From NCBI RefSeq assembly GCF_014200455.1, contig NZ_JACHBW010000003.1:248001-312000 (forward strand): a stretch of 64,000 bases of DNA, in the 5' to 3' direction. Shown one piece after another: positions 13,314 through 24,022 of the stretch. The position numbers and the translations under genes were made by a program. Source of the DNA: Paraburkholderia bannensis (GTDB taxonomy: Bacteria; Pseudomonadota; Gammaproteobacteria; Burkholderiales; Burkholderiaceae). How positions within the stretch are numbered: the stretch's first letter is position 1; the number at the start of each line of letters is the position of its first letter. The notes below the pieces were generated by a model. That model searched no databases, was not told where the DNA came from, and saw nothing but the letters and a program-made list of their open reading frames with translations.

Positions 13314-13874
13314 ATGGCTGTGGCTGACATCAAAAAGGGCGTTGAGCAGAAAATGCAGCGCTCGATCGATTCGTTCAAGGGCGACCTGGCGAAGATCCGC
13401 ACGGGCCGCGCCCACACCGGTCTGCTCGATCACATCCAGGTCGACTACTACGGCTCGCCGGTGCCCATCTCGCAGGTCGCGAACCTGACGCTCGTCGACG
13501 CCCGCACGATCGGCGTCCAGGCGTGGGAAAAGAAGATGGTGCCGGTGATCGAAAAGGCGATCCGCGAGTCGGATCTCGGCCTGAACCCGGCTACGCACGG
13601 CGATCTCATTCGCGTGCCGATGCCTGCGCTGACCGAAGAGCGCCGCAAGGAACTCACCAAGGTCGTCAAGAACGAAGGCGAAACGGCCAAGGTTGCCGTG
13701 CGTAACCTGCGTCGCGACGCCAACGAGCAACTCAAGAAGCTCGTCAAGGACAAGGAAATCTCGGAAGACGACGAGCGCCGCGGCAGCGACGACGTCCAGA
13801 AGCTGACGGACCGCTTCGTGACCGAGATCGACAAGCTCGTCCAGACGAAGGAAGCCGAAATCATGACGGTCTGA
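13314..13874 (+). CDS. frr: Ribosome recycling factor
   Basis: Works with EF-G to split post-termination ribosomes. The 186-residue protein carries [17 protein letters not shown] and the C-terminal arm [15 protein letters not shown] typical of RRF. A good GGAGG ribosome binding site lies just before the ATG. Standard position after pyrH. Confidence 0.97.
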   Translation: MAVADIKKGVEQKMQRSIDSFKGDLAKIRTGRAHTGLLDHIQVDYYGSPVPISQVANLTLVDARTIGVQAWEKKMVPVIEKAIRESDLGLNPATHGDLIRVPMPALTEERRKELTKVVKNEGETAKVAVRNLRRDANEQLKKLVKDKEISEDDERRGSDDVQKLTDRFVTEIDKLVQTKEAEIMTV

Positions 13875-13937
13875 GGCCGCAAGGCTTCCAGTCCCGCAGG
13901 GTTTCCCTTTCCTTTTCGCAGTCTTGTTCCGACGGCC

Positions 13938-14720
13938 ATGACCTATACCAGCTCAACCGTTCACGTGCCCGATGTGGCCGCCGTACCGCGCCACATCGCG
14001 ATCATCATGGATGGCAACGGCCGTTGGGCAACGCAGCGTCGCCTGCCGCGCGTCGCAGGCCATACGCGCGGCGTGGATGCAGTGCGTTCGGTCGTCGAAG
14101 CCTGCGTCGCGCAAGGCGTCGAATTCGTCACGCTGTTCGCCTTCAGTTCCGAGAACTGGCGGCGTCCCACCGACGAAGTGTCCTTCCTGATGCGTCTGTT
14201 CGTCACCGCGCTGGAGCGCGAAGTGGCGCGCCTGCACGCGAACGGCATTCGCCTGCGTGTCGTGGGCGACCTGACGATGTTCAATGAGCGCATCCAGGAT
14301 CTGATTCGCCGCGCGGAGACCAAGACCGCGCGCAATACCCGTCTTACGCTGACCATCGCCGCGAACTACGGCGGCCGCTGGGACATCATGCAGGCCACCC
14401 GCAAGCTCGTGGAGGCTTCCGTAGCGGCGGGCGAGGCGGTGCCGGTGACCGAGGACACGGTCGGCCAGTATCTGGCCATGAACTACGCGCCGGAGCCTGA
14501 TCTCTTTATCCGTACTGGCGGAGAGCAGCGCGTGAGCAATTTCCTGCTCTGGCAGCTCGCTTACGCAGAATTCTATTTCACCGACACGTATTGGCCGGAT
14601 TTCGATGCGGACGCGCTCAATCGCGCCATCGCATCCTATGCCGATCGTGAGCGCCGCTTCGGCCGCACGAGCGCCCAGCTCGTCACCCAAAACCAGAACG
14701 CCGACTCGCTTTCATGCTAA
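13938..14720 (+). CDS. uppS: Isoprenyl transferase (undecaprenyl diphosphate synthase)
   Basis: Makes the C55 carrier lipid precursor for peptidoglycan and LPS by cis-condensation of isopentenyl diphosphate units. The signature [13 protein letters not shown] contains the catalytic Asp25. [11 protein letters not shown] and the C-terminal [15 protein letters not shown] motif are also present. The last seven bases overlap cdsA. Confidence 0.96.
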   Translation: MTYTSSTVHVPDVAAVPRHIAIIMDGNGRWATQRRLPRVAGHTRGVDAVRSVVEACVAQGVEFVTLFAFSSENWRRPTDEVSFLMRLFVTALEREVARLHANGIRLRVVGDLTMFNERIQDLIRRAETKTARNTRLTLTIAANYGGRWDIMQATRKLVEASVAAGEAVPVTEDTVGQYLAMNYAPEPDLFIRTGGEQRVSNFLLWQLAYAEFYFTDTYWPDFDADALNRAIASYADRERRFGRTSAQLVTQNQNADSLSC

Positions 14721-15523
14721 AGACCCGTGTCATCACGGCGCTCGTCCTGCTGGCTGTCTTCCTGCCGGTTACGCTGTTCGCGTCGGTGGCCGCCTTTGGC
14801 GCGCTGATCGGCCTCGTGGTGGTGTTCGCCGCGTGGGAATGGGCGCGCCTGCTCAAGGCCGGCAAGGCCGGTTCGATCGTCTATGCGGCTATCGCCGCGG
14901 TTCTCGTGTTCGCCAGTGCGCGGCTCGAATCCGTGCGGCCGCTGTACCAGGCCGCAGGCATCTTCTGGCTCGTTGCGGGCCCCTATGTGCTGGTGCGCAA
15001 GCCGGTGCTGGCCGCCGGCGCCTGGCGAGCTTTCCTGCTGGCTGCCGGTTTCGTGATCTTCGCCGCCTGCTGGCACGCGCTGGTTGGCGCGCGAGCGCTC
15101 GGTGTGGGCTTTGTGCTGTCACTGCTGCTCGTGGTCTGGCTGGCCGATATCGGCGCATACTTCTCCGGGAAGGCATTCGGAAAGCATAAACTGGCCCCTT
15201 CGATCAGCCCGGGCAAGACTTGGGAAGGCGCCGTGGGCGGCTGGGTCGCGGTGATGGTCGTGTCGGTTGCGGCGCTGGCGCTGCATGCTTTCGAGCCCAC
15301 CTTGTATTCGGCGCTGGCCGCCCAGTTGGGCGTTGGCCGTGCGCTCCTCGTGCTGACGGTGCTGGTCGCGTTCAGCGTGATCGGCGATCTGTTCGAGTCG
15401 ATGCTCAAGCGCCAGGCTGGCGTGAAGGATTCGAGCGGCCTCCTGCCCGGTCATGGCGGGGTCCTCGACCGCATCGACGCGCTGTTGCCGGTCCTGCCAC
15501 TGGCCATGCTGCTGCTCGGCTAA
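14714..15523 (+). CDS. cdsA: Phosphatidate cytidylyltransferase
   Basis: Inner-membrane enzyme that forms CDP-diacylglycerol from phosphatidate and CTP, feeding phospholipid synthesis. Several hydrophobic segments cover most of the 269 residues. The C-terminal CDP-alcohol signature is intact: [20 protein letters not shown]. It overlaps uppS by seven bases and is followed by dxr, so translation is probably coupled. Confidence 0.95.
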   Translation: MLKTRVITALVLLAVFLPVTLFASVAAFGALIGLVVVFAAWEWARLLKAGKAGSIVYAAIAAVLVFASARLESVRPLYQAAGIFWLVAGPYVLVRKPVLAAGAWRAFLLAAGFVIFAACWHALVGARALGVGFVLSLLLVVWLADIGAYFSGKAFGKHKLAPSISPGKTWEGAVGGWVAVMVVSVAALALHAFEPTLYSALAAQLGVGRALLVLTVLVAFSVIGDLFESMLKRQAGVKDSSGLLPGHGGVLDRIDALLPVLPLAMLLLG

Positions 15524-15547
15524 CGCCAAACGCGCCCGGTTAGAGAA

Positions 15548-16732
15548 ATGAAAATGCAAAAACGACTCACCCTGCTCGGTTCCACGGGCTCGATCGGAGA
15601 CAGCACCCTTGACGTGGTAGCACGTCATCCGGATCGCTTCTCCGTCTACGCGCTCACGGCGCACCGCAACGGCGACAAGCTCGTCGATCAATGTCTGCGT
15701 TTCGCGCCGCAAGTGGCCGTGGTCGGCGACGCCGCAACGGCCCAGCACGTCGAGCAAAAGCTGCGCGCGGCGGGTTCGAAGACCGTCGTGGCCCATGGCC
15801 CGCAGGCGCTCATCGACGTCTCGAAGAGCGACGGCTGCGATACGGTGGTGGCGGCCATCGTCGGCGCGGCGGGTCTGGAGCCTTCGCTCGCGGCCGCCAG
15901 GGCCGGCAAACGCATCCTGCTGGCCAATAAGGAAGCGCTCGTGATGTCGGGCGACATCTTCATGGACACGGTGCGCGATAGCGGCGCGGTGCTGCTGCCG
16001 CTCGACAGCGAGCACAACGCCGTGTTCCAGTGCATGCCGCATGACGGCGCGCACGGCGGCGTGACGAAGATCATTCTGACCGCATCGGGCGGCCCGTTCC
16101 GCACGCGCGAGCCTTCGACGCTGGTGGACGTGACGCCGGAGCAGGCCTGCAAGCATCCGAACTGGTCGATGGGCCGCAAGATCTCGGTCGACTCGGCGAC
16201 CATGATGAACAAGGGCCTCGAAGTGATCGAGGCGCACTACCTGTTCGATCTGCCGGGCGATCGCATCGACGTGCTGATCCACCCGCAGAGCGTGATCCAT
16301 TCGATGGTGTCCTACGCGGATGGTTCGGTGCTCGCGCAACTGGGCAACCCCGACATGCGCACGCCGATCGCGCATGCGATGGCCTACCCGGATCGGATCG
16401 ATTCGGGCGTCGCGCAACTCGATCTCGCGCAGGTCGCGACGCTCAACTTCGAGAAGCCCGATTACCAGCGTTTCCCGTGTCTGGCGCTGGCGATGAAAGC
16501 GCTGGCCGAGGGTGGCGTGGCCAGCGCGACGCTCAACGCGGCAAACGAAGTCGCGGTGGAAGCGTTCCTGAATCGTCGTATCGGCTTCATGGCGATCGCG
16601 CAGACAGTCGACGCCGTGCTGAACGCGCTGCAGAACCGCAGCGCCACCAGCCTCGACGTGGTGCTCGAAGCCGACGCCGCCGCGCGCCGCGCGGCAAACA
16701 AGATCATCGACAGCCTGCCGGTGCCGGCCTGA
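15548..16732 (+). CDS. dxr: 1-deoxy-D-xylulose 5-phosphate reductoisomerase
   Basis: Second step of the MEP isoprenoid pathway, converting DXP to MEP with NADPH. The Rossmann motif [15 protein letters not shown] lies at the N-terminus. Catalytic-site segments [14 protein letters not shown] and [20 protein letters not shown] are intact. An in-frame ATG two codons later (15554) could be the true start. It supplies precursor for uppS two genes upstream. Confidence 0.96.
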   Translation: MKMQKRLTLLGSTGSIGDSTLDVVARHPDRFSVYALTAHRNGDKLVDQCLRFAPQVAVVGDAATAQHVEQKLRAAGSKTVVAHGPQALIDVSKSDGCDTVVAAIVGAAGLEPSLAAARAGKRILLANKEALVMSGDIFMDTVRDSGAVLLPLDSEHNAVFQCMPHDGAHGGVTKIILTASGGPFRTREPSTLVDVTPEQACKHPNWSMGRKISVDSATMMNKGLEVIEAHYLFDLPGDRIDVLIHPQSVIHSMVSYADGSVLAQLGNPDMRTPIAHAMAYPDRIDSGVAQLDLAQVATLNFEKPDYQRFPCLALAMKALAEGGVASATLNAANEVAVEAFLNRRIGFMAIAQTVDAVLNALQNRSATSLDVVLEADAAARRAANKIIDSLPVPA

Positions 16733-16865
16733 GGCATTGAGCCTTTCAGGCCCCGCCTGGGATACCCGCGCAGCAACGGCTGGCGTCCCGGCGGCTCACG
16801 AGGTTCGGCCTGCAGGCCAGGCCGCTCCCCGCACTGGCGTGCTGCTTCCAGCATAGGAGGCACAT

Positions 16866-18371
16866 ATGAATCTGCTCACCGAACTGGTGGCTTTTGTCGT
16901 GGCGATTGGCGTACTCGTCGTCGTTCACGAGTATGGACACTACAGTGTCGCGCGCTTGTGCGGCGTCAAGGTTCTGCGATTTTCCATTGGTTTCGGTCGT
17001 CCGCTTTTGCAGTGGGTCAGCAAGAAGAGCGGAACTGAATGGACGATCTCGGCGTTGCCGCTCGGCGGCTACGTCAAGATGCTCGACGAGCGCGAATTCG
17101 CCGACCGGCCGAATTCGATTTCCCCCGACGATCTGCCGCATGCCTTCAACCGGCAATCGGTCGGCAAGCGCATCGCCATCGTCGCGGCGGGTCCCATCGC
17201 CAATTTCATTCTTGCCATCGTGCTGCTCGCGGTCGTTTATGCGAGCGGTGTGAGCGAGCCTGCCGCGGTCGTGGCAGCGCCGCCCGCGCAGTCGGTTGCC
17301 GCACAAGCCGGTTTCCAGGGAGGCGAAACCGTGCTGGCCGTGAGCGCGGCCAATGGCAACGGCATGGAGCAGGTGCGTTCGTGGGCCGATCTGCGCTGGA
17401 AGCTGCTTTCGGCGGCTTTCGATCATCGCCATGTGGTGGTGGCGGCGCGCGACGCTCACGCGGGCTCGGCGAGTTCCGATTATTCGCTCGATCTTTCGCA
17501 CCTCGAAAGCAAGGACCTCGACGACGATTTCATGTCGAGGATCGGCTTCGAACCGGGCGGCGGCACGCTGCGCATCGCGGGCGTGGAGCCGGGCAGCGCG
17601 GCCCAGCAGGCGGGTCTGCAGAAGGGCGATCGTTTGAGCGCGATCGATGGGCATCCCGTTGACAGCGCAAGCAGTTTCATCACGTATGTAAAGGCTCATG
17701 CGGGCAAGCCGGTGCAGTTGCAGATCCTGCGCGGCGGCCCCGTGCCGGACGTGAACAAGGACGCGCGCAAGGATGCGAACAAGGACGGCTCGCTGGCCGA
17801 TGACCAGAGCGAGGCGCAAAACAACGCAGCAAATACAGCCACGGCAACGACGCCGCAGTCGCTGACGATCGCCGTCACGCCCGCCATCCAGCGCGACGAA
17901 GAAACCGGCCAGCAGGTAGGCCGTATTGGCGCGGCGCTTTCCGCCCAGGGGCCGTCGGTGGAGGTGCGTTACGGGCTGCTCGAAAGTGCGCGGCTGGGCG
18001 CGAACCGCACGTGGGACATCGGCGTGTATTCGCTGCGGATGTTCGGCCGCATGCTCACGGGCGAGGCTTCGCTGAAGAATCTTTCGGGGCCTGTGACGAT
18101 TGCTGACTATGCCGGCAAGAGCGCGAGACTCGGTCCGTCGGCTTTCCTTTCCTTTCTCGCCCTTGTCAGTATTAGCCTTGGCGTACTGAACCTGCTCCCA
18201 ATTCCGGTATTGGACGGGGGGCATCTGTTATATTATGCGGTTGAAGCCGTAACGGGCAAAACCGTCTCGGATCGCTGGCAGATGGTGCTGCAGCGTGCGG
18301 GACTTGCCTGCATCGTCGCGCTGTCGGCGATCGCGTTGTTCAACGACCTGGCTCGGTTAATCCATTTTTAA
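16866..18371 (+). CDS. rseP: Site-2 intramembrane metalloprotease RseP
   Basis: Cleaves the anti-sigma factor of the envelope stress response inside the membrane. The HEYGH zinc motif has His21, Glu22 and His25 in the first transmembrane helix. The second site motif LDGGHL lies near residue 449 in a C-terminal helix. Two periplasmic PDZ domains lie between. An Asn/Asp/Lys/Ala-rich low-complexity stretch (roughly residues 295-335, NKDARKDANKDG ...) interrupts the region just after the second PDZ core. A strong GGAGG precedes the ATG. It sits directly upstream of bamA. Confidence 0.95.
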   Translation: MNLLTELVAFVVAIGVLVVVHEYGHYSVARLCGVKVLRFSIGFGRPLLQWVSKKSGTEWTISALPLGGYVKMLDEREFADRPNSISPDDLPHAFNRQSVGKRIAIVAAGPIANFILAIVLLAVVYASGVSEPAAVVAAPPAQSVAAQAGFQGGETVLAVSAANGNGMEQVRSWADLRWKLLSAAFDHRHVVVAARDAHAGSASSDYSLDLSHLESKDLDDDFMSRIGFEPGGGTLRIAGVEPGSAAQQAGLQKGDRLSAIDGHPVDSASSFITYVKAHAGKPVQLQILRGGPVPDVNKDARKDANKDGSLADDQSEAQNNAANTATATTPQSLTIAVTPAIQRDEETGQQVGRIGAALSAQGPSVEVRYGLLESARLGANRTWDIGVYSLRMFGRMLTGEASLKNLSGPVTIADYAGKSARLGPSAFLSFLALVSISLGVLNLLPIPVLDGGHLLYYAVEAVTGKTVSDRWQMVLQRAGLACIVALSAIALFNDLARLIHF

Positions 18372-18438
18372 AGATGTCTGGCGGCGTCCGTGGGCGGGCC
18401 GCCTGATCTGATGCAGCTATACACACTGGGGAAGCACG

Positions 18439-20745
18439 TTGTTTAGACCTCATCGCTTGGTTCCAAAAACGGTTGCGGCCGCGGCACTTGCCGCACAGGG
18501 GCTTGTGGCCCATGCTGCAACGACGCCGTTCGTGGTACAGGACATCCGCATCGAAGGACTGCAACGCGTAGAGCCGGGCACGGTGTTCGCGTACCTGCCT
18601 ATCAAGCAGGGCGATACGTTCAGCGACGACAAGGCCTCCGAAGCGATTCGCGCACTGTATGCAACCGGCTTTTTCAACGACGTGCGCATCGCCACTGAGG
18701 GCGGCGTGGTCGTTGTGCAGGTGCAGGAGCGGCCCGCGATCGGCACGATCGATTTCGCCGGCATCCACGAGTTCGACAAGGACAACCTCACCAAGGCGCT
18801 GCGCGCAGTCGGTCTCTCGCAAGGCCGCTACTATGACAAGGCGCTGGTCGACAAGGCCGAACAAGAGCTCAAGCGCCAGTACCTCACGCGCGGTTTCTAC
18901 GCCGCCGAAGTCACGACCACCGTCACGCCGATCGACCGCAACCGCGTCGGTCTGCTGTTCTCGGTCGTCGAAGGTCCGAGCGCGAAGATCCGCCAGATCA
19001 ACTTTATCGGCAACAAGACGTACAGCAGCGGCACGTTGCTGGACGAAATGCAGCTGTCCACGCCGAACTGGTTCTCGTGGTACACGAAGAACGACCTCTA
19101 CTCCAAGGAAAAGCTCACGGGCGACCTGGAGAACGTGCGTTCGTACTATCTGAATCACGGCTATCTCGAGTTCAACATCGACTCGACGCAGGTCTCGATC
19201 TCGCCCGACAAGAAGGACATGTACCTCACGATCGGGATTCACGAGGGCGAGCCGTACAAGATCTCGGGCGTCCATCTCGCGGGCAATCTGCTCGATCGCG
19301 AGGCGGAACTCAACAAGCTGGTCAAGATCAAGGCAGGCGATCGCTTCTCGGCTGAAAAGCTGCAGGCGGCCACCAAGGCCATCGTCGACAAGCTCGGTGA
19401 ATACGGCTATGCGTTCGCAACCGTCAACGCGCTGCCGCAGATCAACCAGGCGAATCACACCGTCGACCTCACGCTGCAGGTCGATCCGAGCCGCCGCGTC
19501 TACGTGCGCCGCATCAACGTGGTGGGCAACACCCGCACGCGCGACGAAGTCGTGCGCCGCGAAATGCGCCAGCTCGAAAGCTCGTGGTTCGATTCGAGCC
19601 GCCTTGCGCTCTCGAAGGACCGTATCAACCGTCTGGGCTACTTCACCGACGTCGACGTCACCACGGTCCCCGTGGAAGGCACGGCCGACCAGGTGGACGT
19701 GGACGTGAAGGTCACCGAAAAGCCCACCGGAGCGATCACGCTGGGCGCGGGCTTCTCGTCGACCGACAAGGTGGTGCTCTCGGCGGGCGTCTCGCAGGAC
19801 AACGTGTTCGGTTCGGGCACGTCGCTTTCGGTGAACGTCAACACGGCGAAGTCGTACCGTACCCTGGCTGTCACGCAGGTCGACCCGTACTTCACCGTGG
19901 ACGGCATCAAGCGCATTACCGACGTCTACTACCGCACGTACCAGCCGCTGTACTACTCGACCGATTCGAGCTTCAAGATCATCACCGCCGGTGGCGATCT
20001 GAAATTCGGCATTCCGTTCTCGGAAGTCGACACCGTCTTCTTCGGCGTGGGCTTCGAGCAGGATCGCCTGGACGTAGACGACGCAACGCCGCAGGCCTAC
20101 AAGGACTACGTCAACGCGTTCGGCCGCGTGTCGAACAACATCCCGCTGACGATTGGCTGGTCGCGCGACGCGCGTGACAGCGCGCTGATCCCGAGCCGCG
20201 GCTACTTCCTGCAGGCCAACGCCGAGTACGGCACGCCCGTCGGCTCGACGCAGTACTACAAGACCGATGTGCAGGCGCAGTACTATTACTCGTTCGCGCG
20301 CGGCTTCGTTCTGGGGATGAACTTCCAGGCCGGCTACGGCAACGGCCTCGGCGGCAAGCCGTACCCGATCTTCAAGAACTACTACGCCGGCGGTATCGGC
20401 TCGGTGCGGGGTTATGAACCGAGCTCGCTGGGCCCGCGTGACGCCAAGACGAACGACCCGATCGGCGGCTCGAAGATGGTGGTCGGCAATATCGAACTGA
20501 CCTTCCCGCTGCCAGGCACGGGTTATGACCGCACGCTGCGCGTCTTCACCTTCATCGACGGTGGTAACGTCTGGGGCGACGAAGGCACCAGCATCGGCTC
20601 GAACGGCCTGCGCTACGCCTACGGTGTGGGTCTTGCGTGGATTTCGCCGATCGGCCCGCTCAAGCTGAGCCTGGGCTTCCCGGTCACGAAGCACGAAGGC
20701 GATCAGTACCAGAAGTTCCAGTTCCAGATCGGCACGGCATTCTGA
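18439..20745 (+). CDS. bamA: Outer membrane protein assembly factor BamA
   Basis: Core of the BAM complex that folds beta-barrel proteins into the outer membrane. The start is a TTG at 18439, supported by an upstream GGGGAAG and by the typical N-terminus FRPHRLVPKTVAAAALAAQ. A signal peptide of about 26 residues ends AHA|A. Five POTRA domains follow (from FVVQDIRIEGLQRVEPGTVF), then a 16-strand barrel containing the loop-6 motif VRGYE and ending in the aromatic FQIGTAF. 768 aa is normal. Transcribed with skp, its periplasmic chaperone. Confidence 0.96.
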   Translation: MFRPHRLVPKTVAAAALAAQGLVAHAATTPFVVQDIRIEGLQRVEPGTVFAYLPIKQGDTFSDDKASEAIRALYATGFFNDVRIATEGGVVVVQVQERPAIGTIDFAGIHEFDKDNLTKALRAVGLSQGRYYDKALVDKAEQELKRQYLTRGFYAAEVTTTVTPIDRNRVGLLFSVVEGPSAKIRQINFIGNKTYSSGTLLDEMQLSTPNWFSWYTKNDLYSKEKLTGDLENVRSYYLNHGYLEFNIDSTQVSISPDKKDMYLTIGIHEGEPYKISGVHLAGNLLDREAELNKLVKIKAGDRFSAEKLQAATKAIVDKLGEYGYAFATVNALPQINQANHTVDLTLQVDPSRRVYVRRINVVGNTRTRDEVVRREMRQLESSWFDSSRLALSKDRINRLGYFTDVDVTTVPVEGTADQVDVDVKVTEKPTGAITLGAGFSSTDKVVLSAGVSQDNVFGSGTSLSVNVNTAKSYRTLAVTQVDPYFTVDGIKRITDVYYRTYQPLYYSTDSSFKIITAGGDLKFGIPFSEVDTVFFGVGFEQDRLDVDDATPQAYKDYVNAFGRVSNNIPLTIGWSRDARDSALIPSRGYFLQANAEYGTPVGSTQYYKTDVQAQYYYSFARGFVLGMNFQAGYGNGLGGKPYPIFKNYYAGGIGSVRGYEPSSLGPRDAKTNDPIGGSKMVVGNIELTFPLPGTGYDRTLRVFTFIDGGNVWGDEGTSIGSNGLRYAYGVGLAWISPIGPLKLSLGFPVTKHEGDQYQKFQFQIGTAF

Positions 20746-20789
20746 CGGCACGCGCAGGAACAGGCATTTACAGAAACGAGAGGATAACT

Positions 20790-21335
20790 TTGCTAACGGG
20801 ACTGTTTTCCAGGCGGACGATCGGGGCCATGACGCTGTCGCTGGCGATGCTCGCTTTCGGCACGGGCGCGGCCCATGCGCAGGAAGCGAAAATCGCGGCG
20901 GTCAACTCCGACCGCATCCTGCGCGAATCCGCCCCCGCGAAGGCTGCGCAGACCAAGCTCGAAGCTGAGTTTGCGAAGCGCGACAAGGACCTGCAGGACA
21001 TGGCGCAGCGTCTGAAGACGATGTCGGACTCGCTCGACAAGAGCGGGCCCAGCCTGGCAGCAGCCGATCGCGCGCAGAAGCAGCGCGATCTGTCGCAGCT
21101 CGACAGCGACTTTCAGCGCAAACAGCGTGAGTTCCGCGAAGATCTGAACCAGCGTCGCAACGAAGAACTCGCGGCGGTGCTGGATCGCGCCAACAAGGTA
21201 ATCAAGCAGATCGCCGAGCAGCAGCACTACGATCTGATCGTGCAGGAAGCGGTCTACGTGAGTCCGCGTATCGACATCACCGACCAGGTGCTGAAGGCGC
21301 TCGCCAACGGCGCCACCGGCAGCAACAGCAACTAA
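20790..21335 (+). CDS. skp: Periplasmic chaperone Skp/OmpH
   Basis: Holds unfolded outer-membrane proteins on their way to BamA. I place the start at the TTG at 20790, seven bases after GAGAGG, giving 181 residues with a signal peptide ending GAAHA|QEAK. The frame is open further upstream into bamA, and a downstream ATG at 20829 would cut into the signal peptide n-region. The mature part is long, charged and helical, as expected for the Skp tentacles. The C-terminal VQEAVYVSPRIDITDQVLKA is typical of the family. Confidence 0.9.
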   Translation: MLTGLFSRRTIGAMTLSLAMLAFGTGAAHAQEAKIAAVNSDRILRESAPAKAAQTKLEAEFAKRDKDLQDMAQRLKTMSDSLDKSGPSLAAADRAQKQRDLSQLDSDFQRKQREFREDLNQRRNEELAAVLDRANKVIKQIAEQQHYDLIVQEAVYVSPRIDITDQVLKALANGATGSNSN

Positions 21336-21353
21336 GGCAGGAGCAGCACGCGC

Positions 21354-22430
21354 ATGGCATTTACGCTTGAGGCAATCGCCGCCCAGTTCGGCGGCGAGGT
21401 GGTGGGCGATGCGACGCAACGCGTCGGCTCGCTCGCGCCGCTCGACCAGGCGGGTCCGCAGCAACTGGCTTTCCTTGCCAATCCGAAGTATCTCTCGCAG
21501 GTCGAAACGACCCGCGCGGGCGCGGTCCTTATCAGTCCCGAGGATCTGGCGAAACTCGCTTCGCGCGACGCTCGCAACTTCATCGTCACACCCAATCCGT
21601 ATGCTTATTTCGCGCGCGTCGCGCAGGCGTTCATCGACCTCGCCGCACCGAAAGTGCAGCCGGGTGTGCACGCCAGCGCGCACATCGACGCGACGGCCAA
21701 GGTTGCGGCCAGCGCCGTGATTGGTCCGAATGTAACGGTGGAAGCGGGCGCGGTGATCGGCGAGAGCGTGCGTCTGGACGCCAACGTCGTGATCGGCCGC
21801 GGCACCCAAGTGGGCGAGGGCTCGCATCTCTATCCGGGCGTGACCGTCTACCACGGCTGCAAGATCGGCGCGCGCGCCATCGTGCATGCGGGCGCGGTGA
21901 TCGGTTCCGATGGTTTTGGTTTTGCCCCCGATTTCACCGGCCAAGGCGACGCGCGCACCGGTAGCTGGGTCAAGATTCCGCAGGTGGGTGGCGTGTCGAT
22001 CGGGCCGGACGTCGAAATCGGCGCGAACACCACGATCGATCGCGGCGCAATGGCCGACACGATCATCGAGGAGTGCGTGAAGATCGATAACCTCGTGCAG
22101 ATCGGCCACAACTGCAGGATCGGTGCGTATACCGTGATCGCCGGTTGCGCCGGTATCGCGGGCAGCACCACGATCGGCAAGCATTGCATGATTGGCGGCG
22201 CGGTCGGCGTCGCCGGACACGTCACGCTGGGCGACTACGTGATCGTCACGGCGAAGTCGGGCGTGTCGAAGTCGCTGCCGAAGGCCGGCATCTACACCAG
22301 CGCGTTCCCCGCCGTGGAGCACGGCGACTGGAACAAGAGCGCCGCGCTGTTGCGCAATATCGACAAGCTGCGCGACCGCATCCGTGCACTCGAAGCCGCC
22401 GTCGCCAAGAAACCGCAGGGCGACGCATAA
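21354..22430 (+). CDS. lpxD: UDP-3-O-(3-hydroxyacyl)glucosamine N-acyltransferase LpxD
   Basis: Third lipid A step: adds an N-linked 3-hydroxyacyl chain from ACP. The N-terminal uridine-binding domain (ending [13 protein letters not shown]) precedes a left-handed beta-helix of hexapeptide repeats. The putative catalytic His is in IGHNCRIG near residue 250. Length is 358 aa. The C-terminal helix ([14 protein letters not shown]) probably binds ACP. First of the lpxD-fabZ-lpxA-lpxB set. Confidence 0.95.
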   Translation: MAFTLEAIAAQFGGEVVGDATQRVGSLAPLDQAGPQQLAFLANPKYLSQVETTRAGAVLISPEDLAKLASRDARNFIVTPNPYAYFARVAQAFIDLAAPKVQPGVHASAHIDATAKVAASAVIGPNVTVEAGAVIGESVRLDANVVIGRGTQVGEGSHLYPGVTVYHGCKIGARAIVHAGAVIGSDGFGFAPDFTGQGDARTGSWVKIPQVGGVSIGPDVEIGANTTIDRGAMADTIIEECVKIDNLVQIGHNCRIGAYTVIAGCAGIAGSTTIGKHCMIGGAVGVAGHVTLGDYVIVTAKSGVSKSLPKAGIYTSAFPAVEHGDWNKSAALLRNIDKLRDRIRALEAAVAKKPQGDA

Positions 22431-22695
22431 GAAAACGGGTCTGGCATCGCGGCTTTCACGCCGCATGCCGGGCCGAGCCTCGTGCAAGGTGAACCTGGCC
22501 GCGCGCCTCGTCCACATGCCCGGGGGAATCCGCATGCCCGAAGTCGCGCGCGTGGCGCATACTGCGCCTCAAGCGCGAGCCGCAGGGCAGCGCAGGGCAG
22601 TTTTGACCGGCAGGGTTATCGCCGCTTTGCGCAGGCAGCCGCTTCGGGCGACGCAATCGAAAGTGACACGCAATTCCTGCGTGAGCAGAAACACC

Positions 22696-23160
22696 ATGAA
22701 CATCGAAAAACTCAACTTCGACATCCACAAGATCCTCACGCTGCTCCCGCACCGTTATCCGTTCCTGATGGTGGACCGGGTTCTCGAACTTGAGCCGCAC
22801 AAGAGCATCAAGGCGTTGAAGAATGTGACGATCAACGAGCCCTTTTTCACGGGCCACTTCCCGCAGCGTCCGGTGATGCCGGGCGTGATGATCCTCGAAG
22901 CGCTGGCGCAGACCGCCGCGCTGCTGACGTTCTCGGAAGAAGAGCAGGACCATGAGAACACGCTGTACTACTTCGTCGGTATCGACGGCGCGCGTTTCAA
23001 GCGCGTGGTCGAGCCGGGCGACCAGCTGATCCTGAACGTGACGTTCGAGCGCTACATGCGCGGCATCTGGAAGTTCAAGGCGCAAGCCGACGTGGACGGC
23101 GTGGTCGCGTGTGAGGCGGAACTCATGTGCACCGTCAAGAAAATGGACGCGGCGCAGTAA
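22696..23160 (+). CDS. fabZ: 3-hydroxyacyl-ACP dehydratase FabZ
   Basis: Dehydrates beta-hydroxyacyl-ACP in fatty acid elongation and competes with LpxA/LpxD for the same substrates. The motif [18 protein letters not shown] and the hot-dog active-site segment [20 protein letters not shown] are intact. The frame is open 104 codons upstream to 22384, but that would overlap lpxD. The ATG at 22696 gives 154 residues and the family N-terminus. A 265-base gap follows lpxD, larger than in many relatives. Confidence 0.95.
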   Translation: MNIEKLNFDIHKILTLLPHRYPFLMVDRVLELEPHKSIKALKNVTINEPFFTGHFPQRPVMPGVMILEALAQTAALLTFSEEEQDHENTLYYFVGIDGARFKRVVEPGDQLILNVTFERYMRGIWKFKAQADVDGVVACEAELMCTVKKMDAAQ

Positions 23161-23230
23161 ATTGCGCCTCGCGTGCCGCAGCGCGCCTGCAGGCGCCTCG
23201 GCACGACAACAGAATCGGAGAGCATGACGA

Positions 23231-24019
23231 ATGAGCAGGATCCATCCCACTGCGATCGTCGAGCCGGGCGCGCAAGTTGACGAATCGGTCGAGATCGGCC
23301 CTTATGCGGTGATCGGTGCGAATGTCACCATCGGCGCACGCACCCAGGTCGGCTCGCATAGCGTGCTGGAAGGCCACACGACGATCGGCGAAGACAATTC
23401 CATCGGTCACTACGCCTCGATCGGCGGCCGCCCGCAGGACATGAAGTACCGCGGCGAACCCACGAAGCTCGTGATCGGCAACCGCAACACGATCCGCGAA
23501 TTCACGACGCTGCACACGGGCACGGTGCAGGACACCGGCGTCACGTCGATCGGCGACGACTGCTGGATCATGGCCTACGTGCACGTCGGGCACGATTGTC
23601 GTCTGGGCAACAACATCATCATGTCGAGCAACGCGCAGCTCGCGGGGCACGTGATCGTCGACGATTACGCGATCGTCGGCGGCATGACGGGCGTGCACCA
23701 GTTCGTGCGCATCGGCGCGCACGCGATGGTGGGCGGCGCTTCGGCGCTCGTGCAGGACGTGCCGCCGTTCGTGATCGCCGCGGGCAACAAGGCGGTGCCG
23801 CACGGCATTAACGTCGAAGGTCTGCGCCGCCGCGGCTTCTCGCCCGACGCGATCTCGGCGCTGCGCGCGGCTTACCGCACGCTCTACAAGAACAGCCTGT
23901 CGCTTGAGGAAGCGAAGCTGCAACTGGCCGAACTCGCCCAGGCCGGCGGCGACGGCGACGTGCACGTGAAGGCGCTGCTCAGCTTCGTCGAGCAGTCGCA
24001 GCGCGGCATCATCCGTTAA
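23231..24019 (+). CDS. lpxA: UDP-N-acetylglucosamine O-acyltransferase LpxA
   Basis: First committed reaction of lipid A synthesis. The protein (262 aa) begins ... [20 protein letters not shown] and is made of hexapeptide repeats. The catalytic His121 lies in [11 protein letters not shown]. It ends in the helical C-terminal domain ([20 protein letters not shown]). The gene is three bases from lpxB. Confidence 0.96.
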   Translation: MSRIHPTAIVEPGAQVDESVEIGPYAVIGANVTIGARTQVGSHSVLEGHTTIGEDNSIGHYASIGGRPQDMKYRGEPTKLVIGNRNTIREFTTLHTGTVQDTGVTSIGDDCWIMAYVHVGHDCRLGNNIIMSSNAQLAGHVIVDDYAIVGGMTGVHQFVRIGAHAMVGGASALVQDVPPFVIAAGNKAVPHGINVEGLRRRGFSPDAISALRAAYRTLYKNSLSLEEAKLQLAELAQAGGDGDVHVKALLSFVEQSQRGIIR

Positions 24020-24022
24020 ACG

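Noticed and set aside
22384..22695. 104-codon N-terminal extension of fabZ
   Set aside because: It overlaps lpxD and has no similarity to FabZ; the ATG at 22696 gives the normal enzyme.
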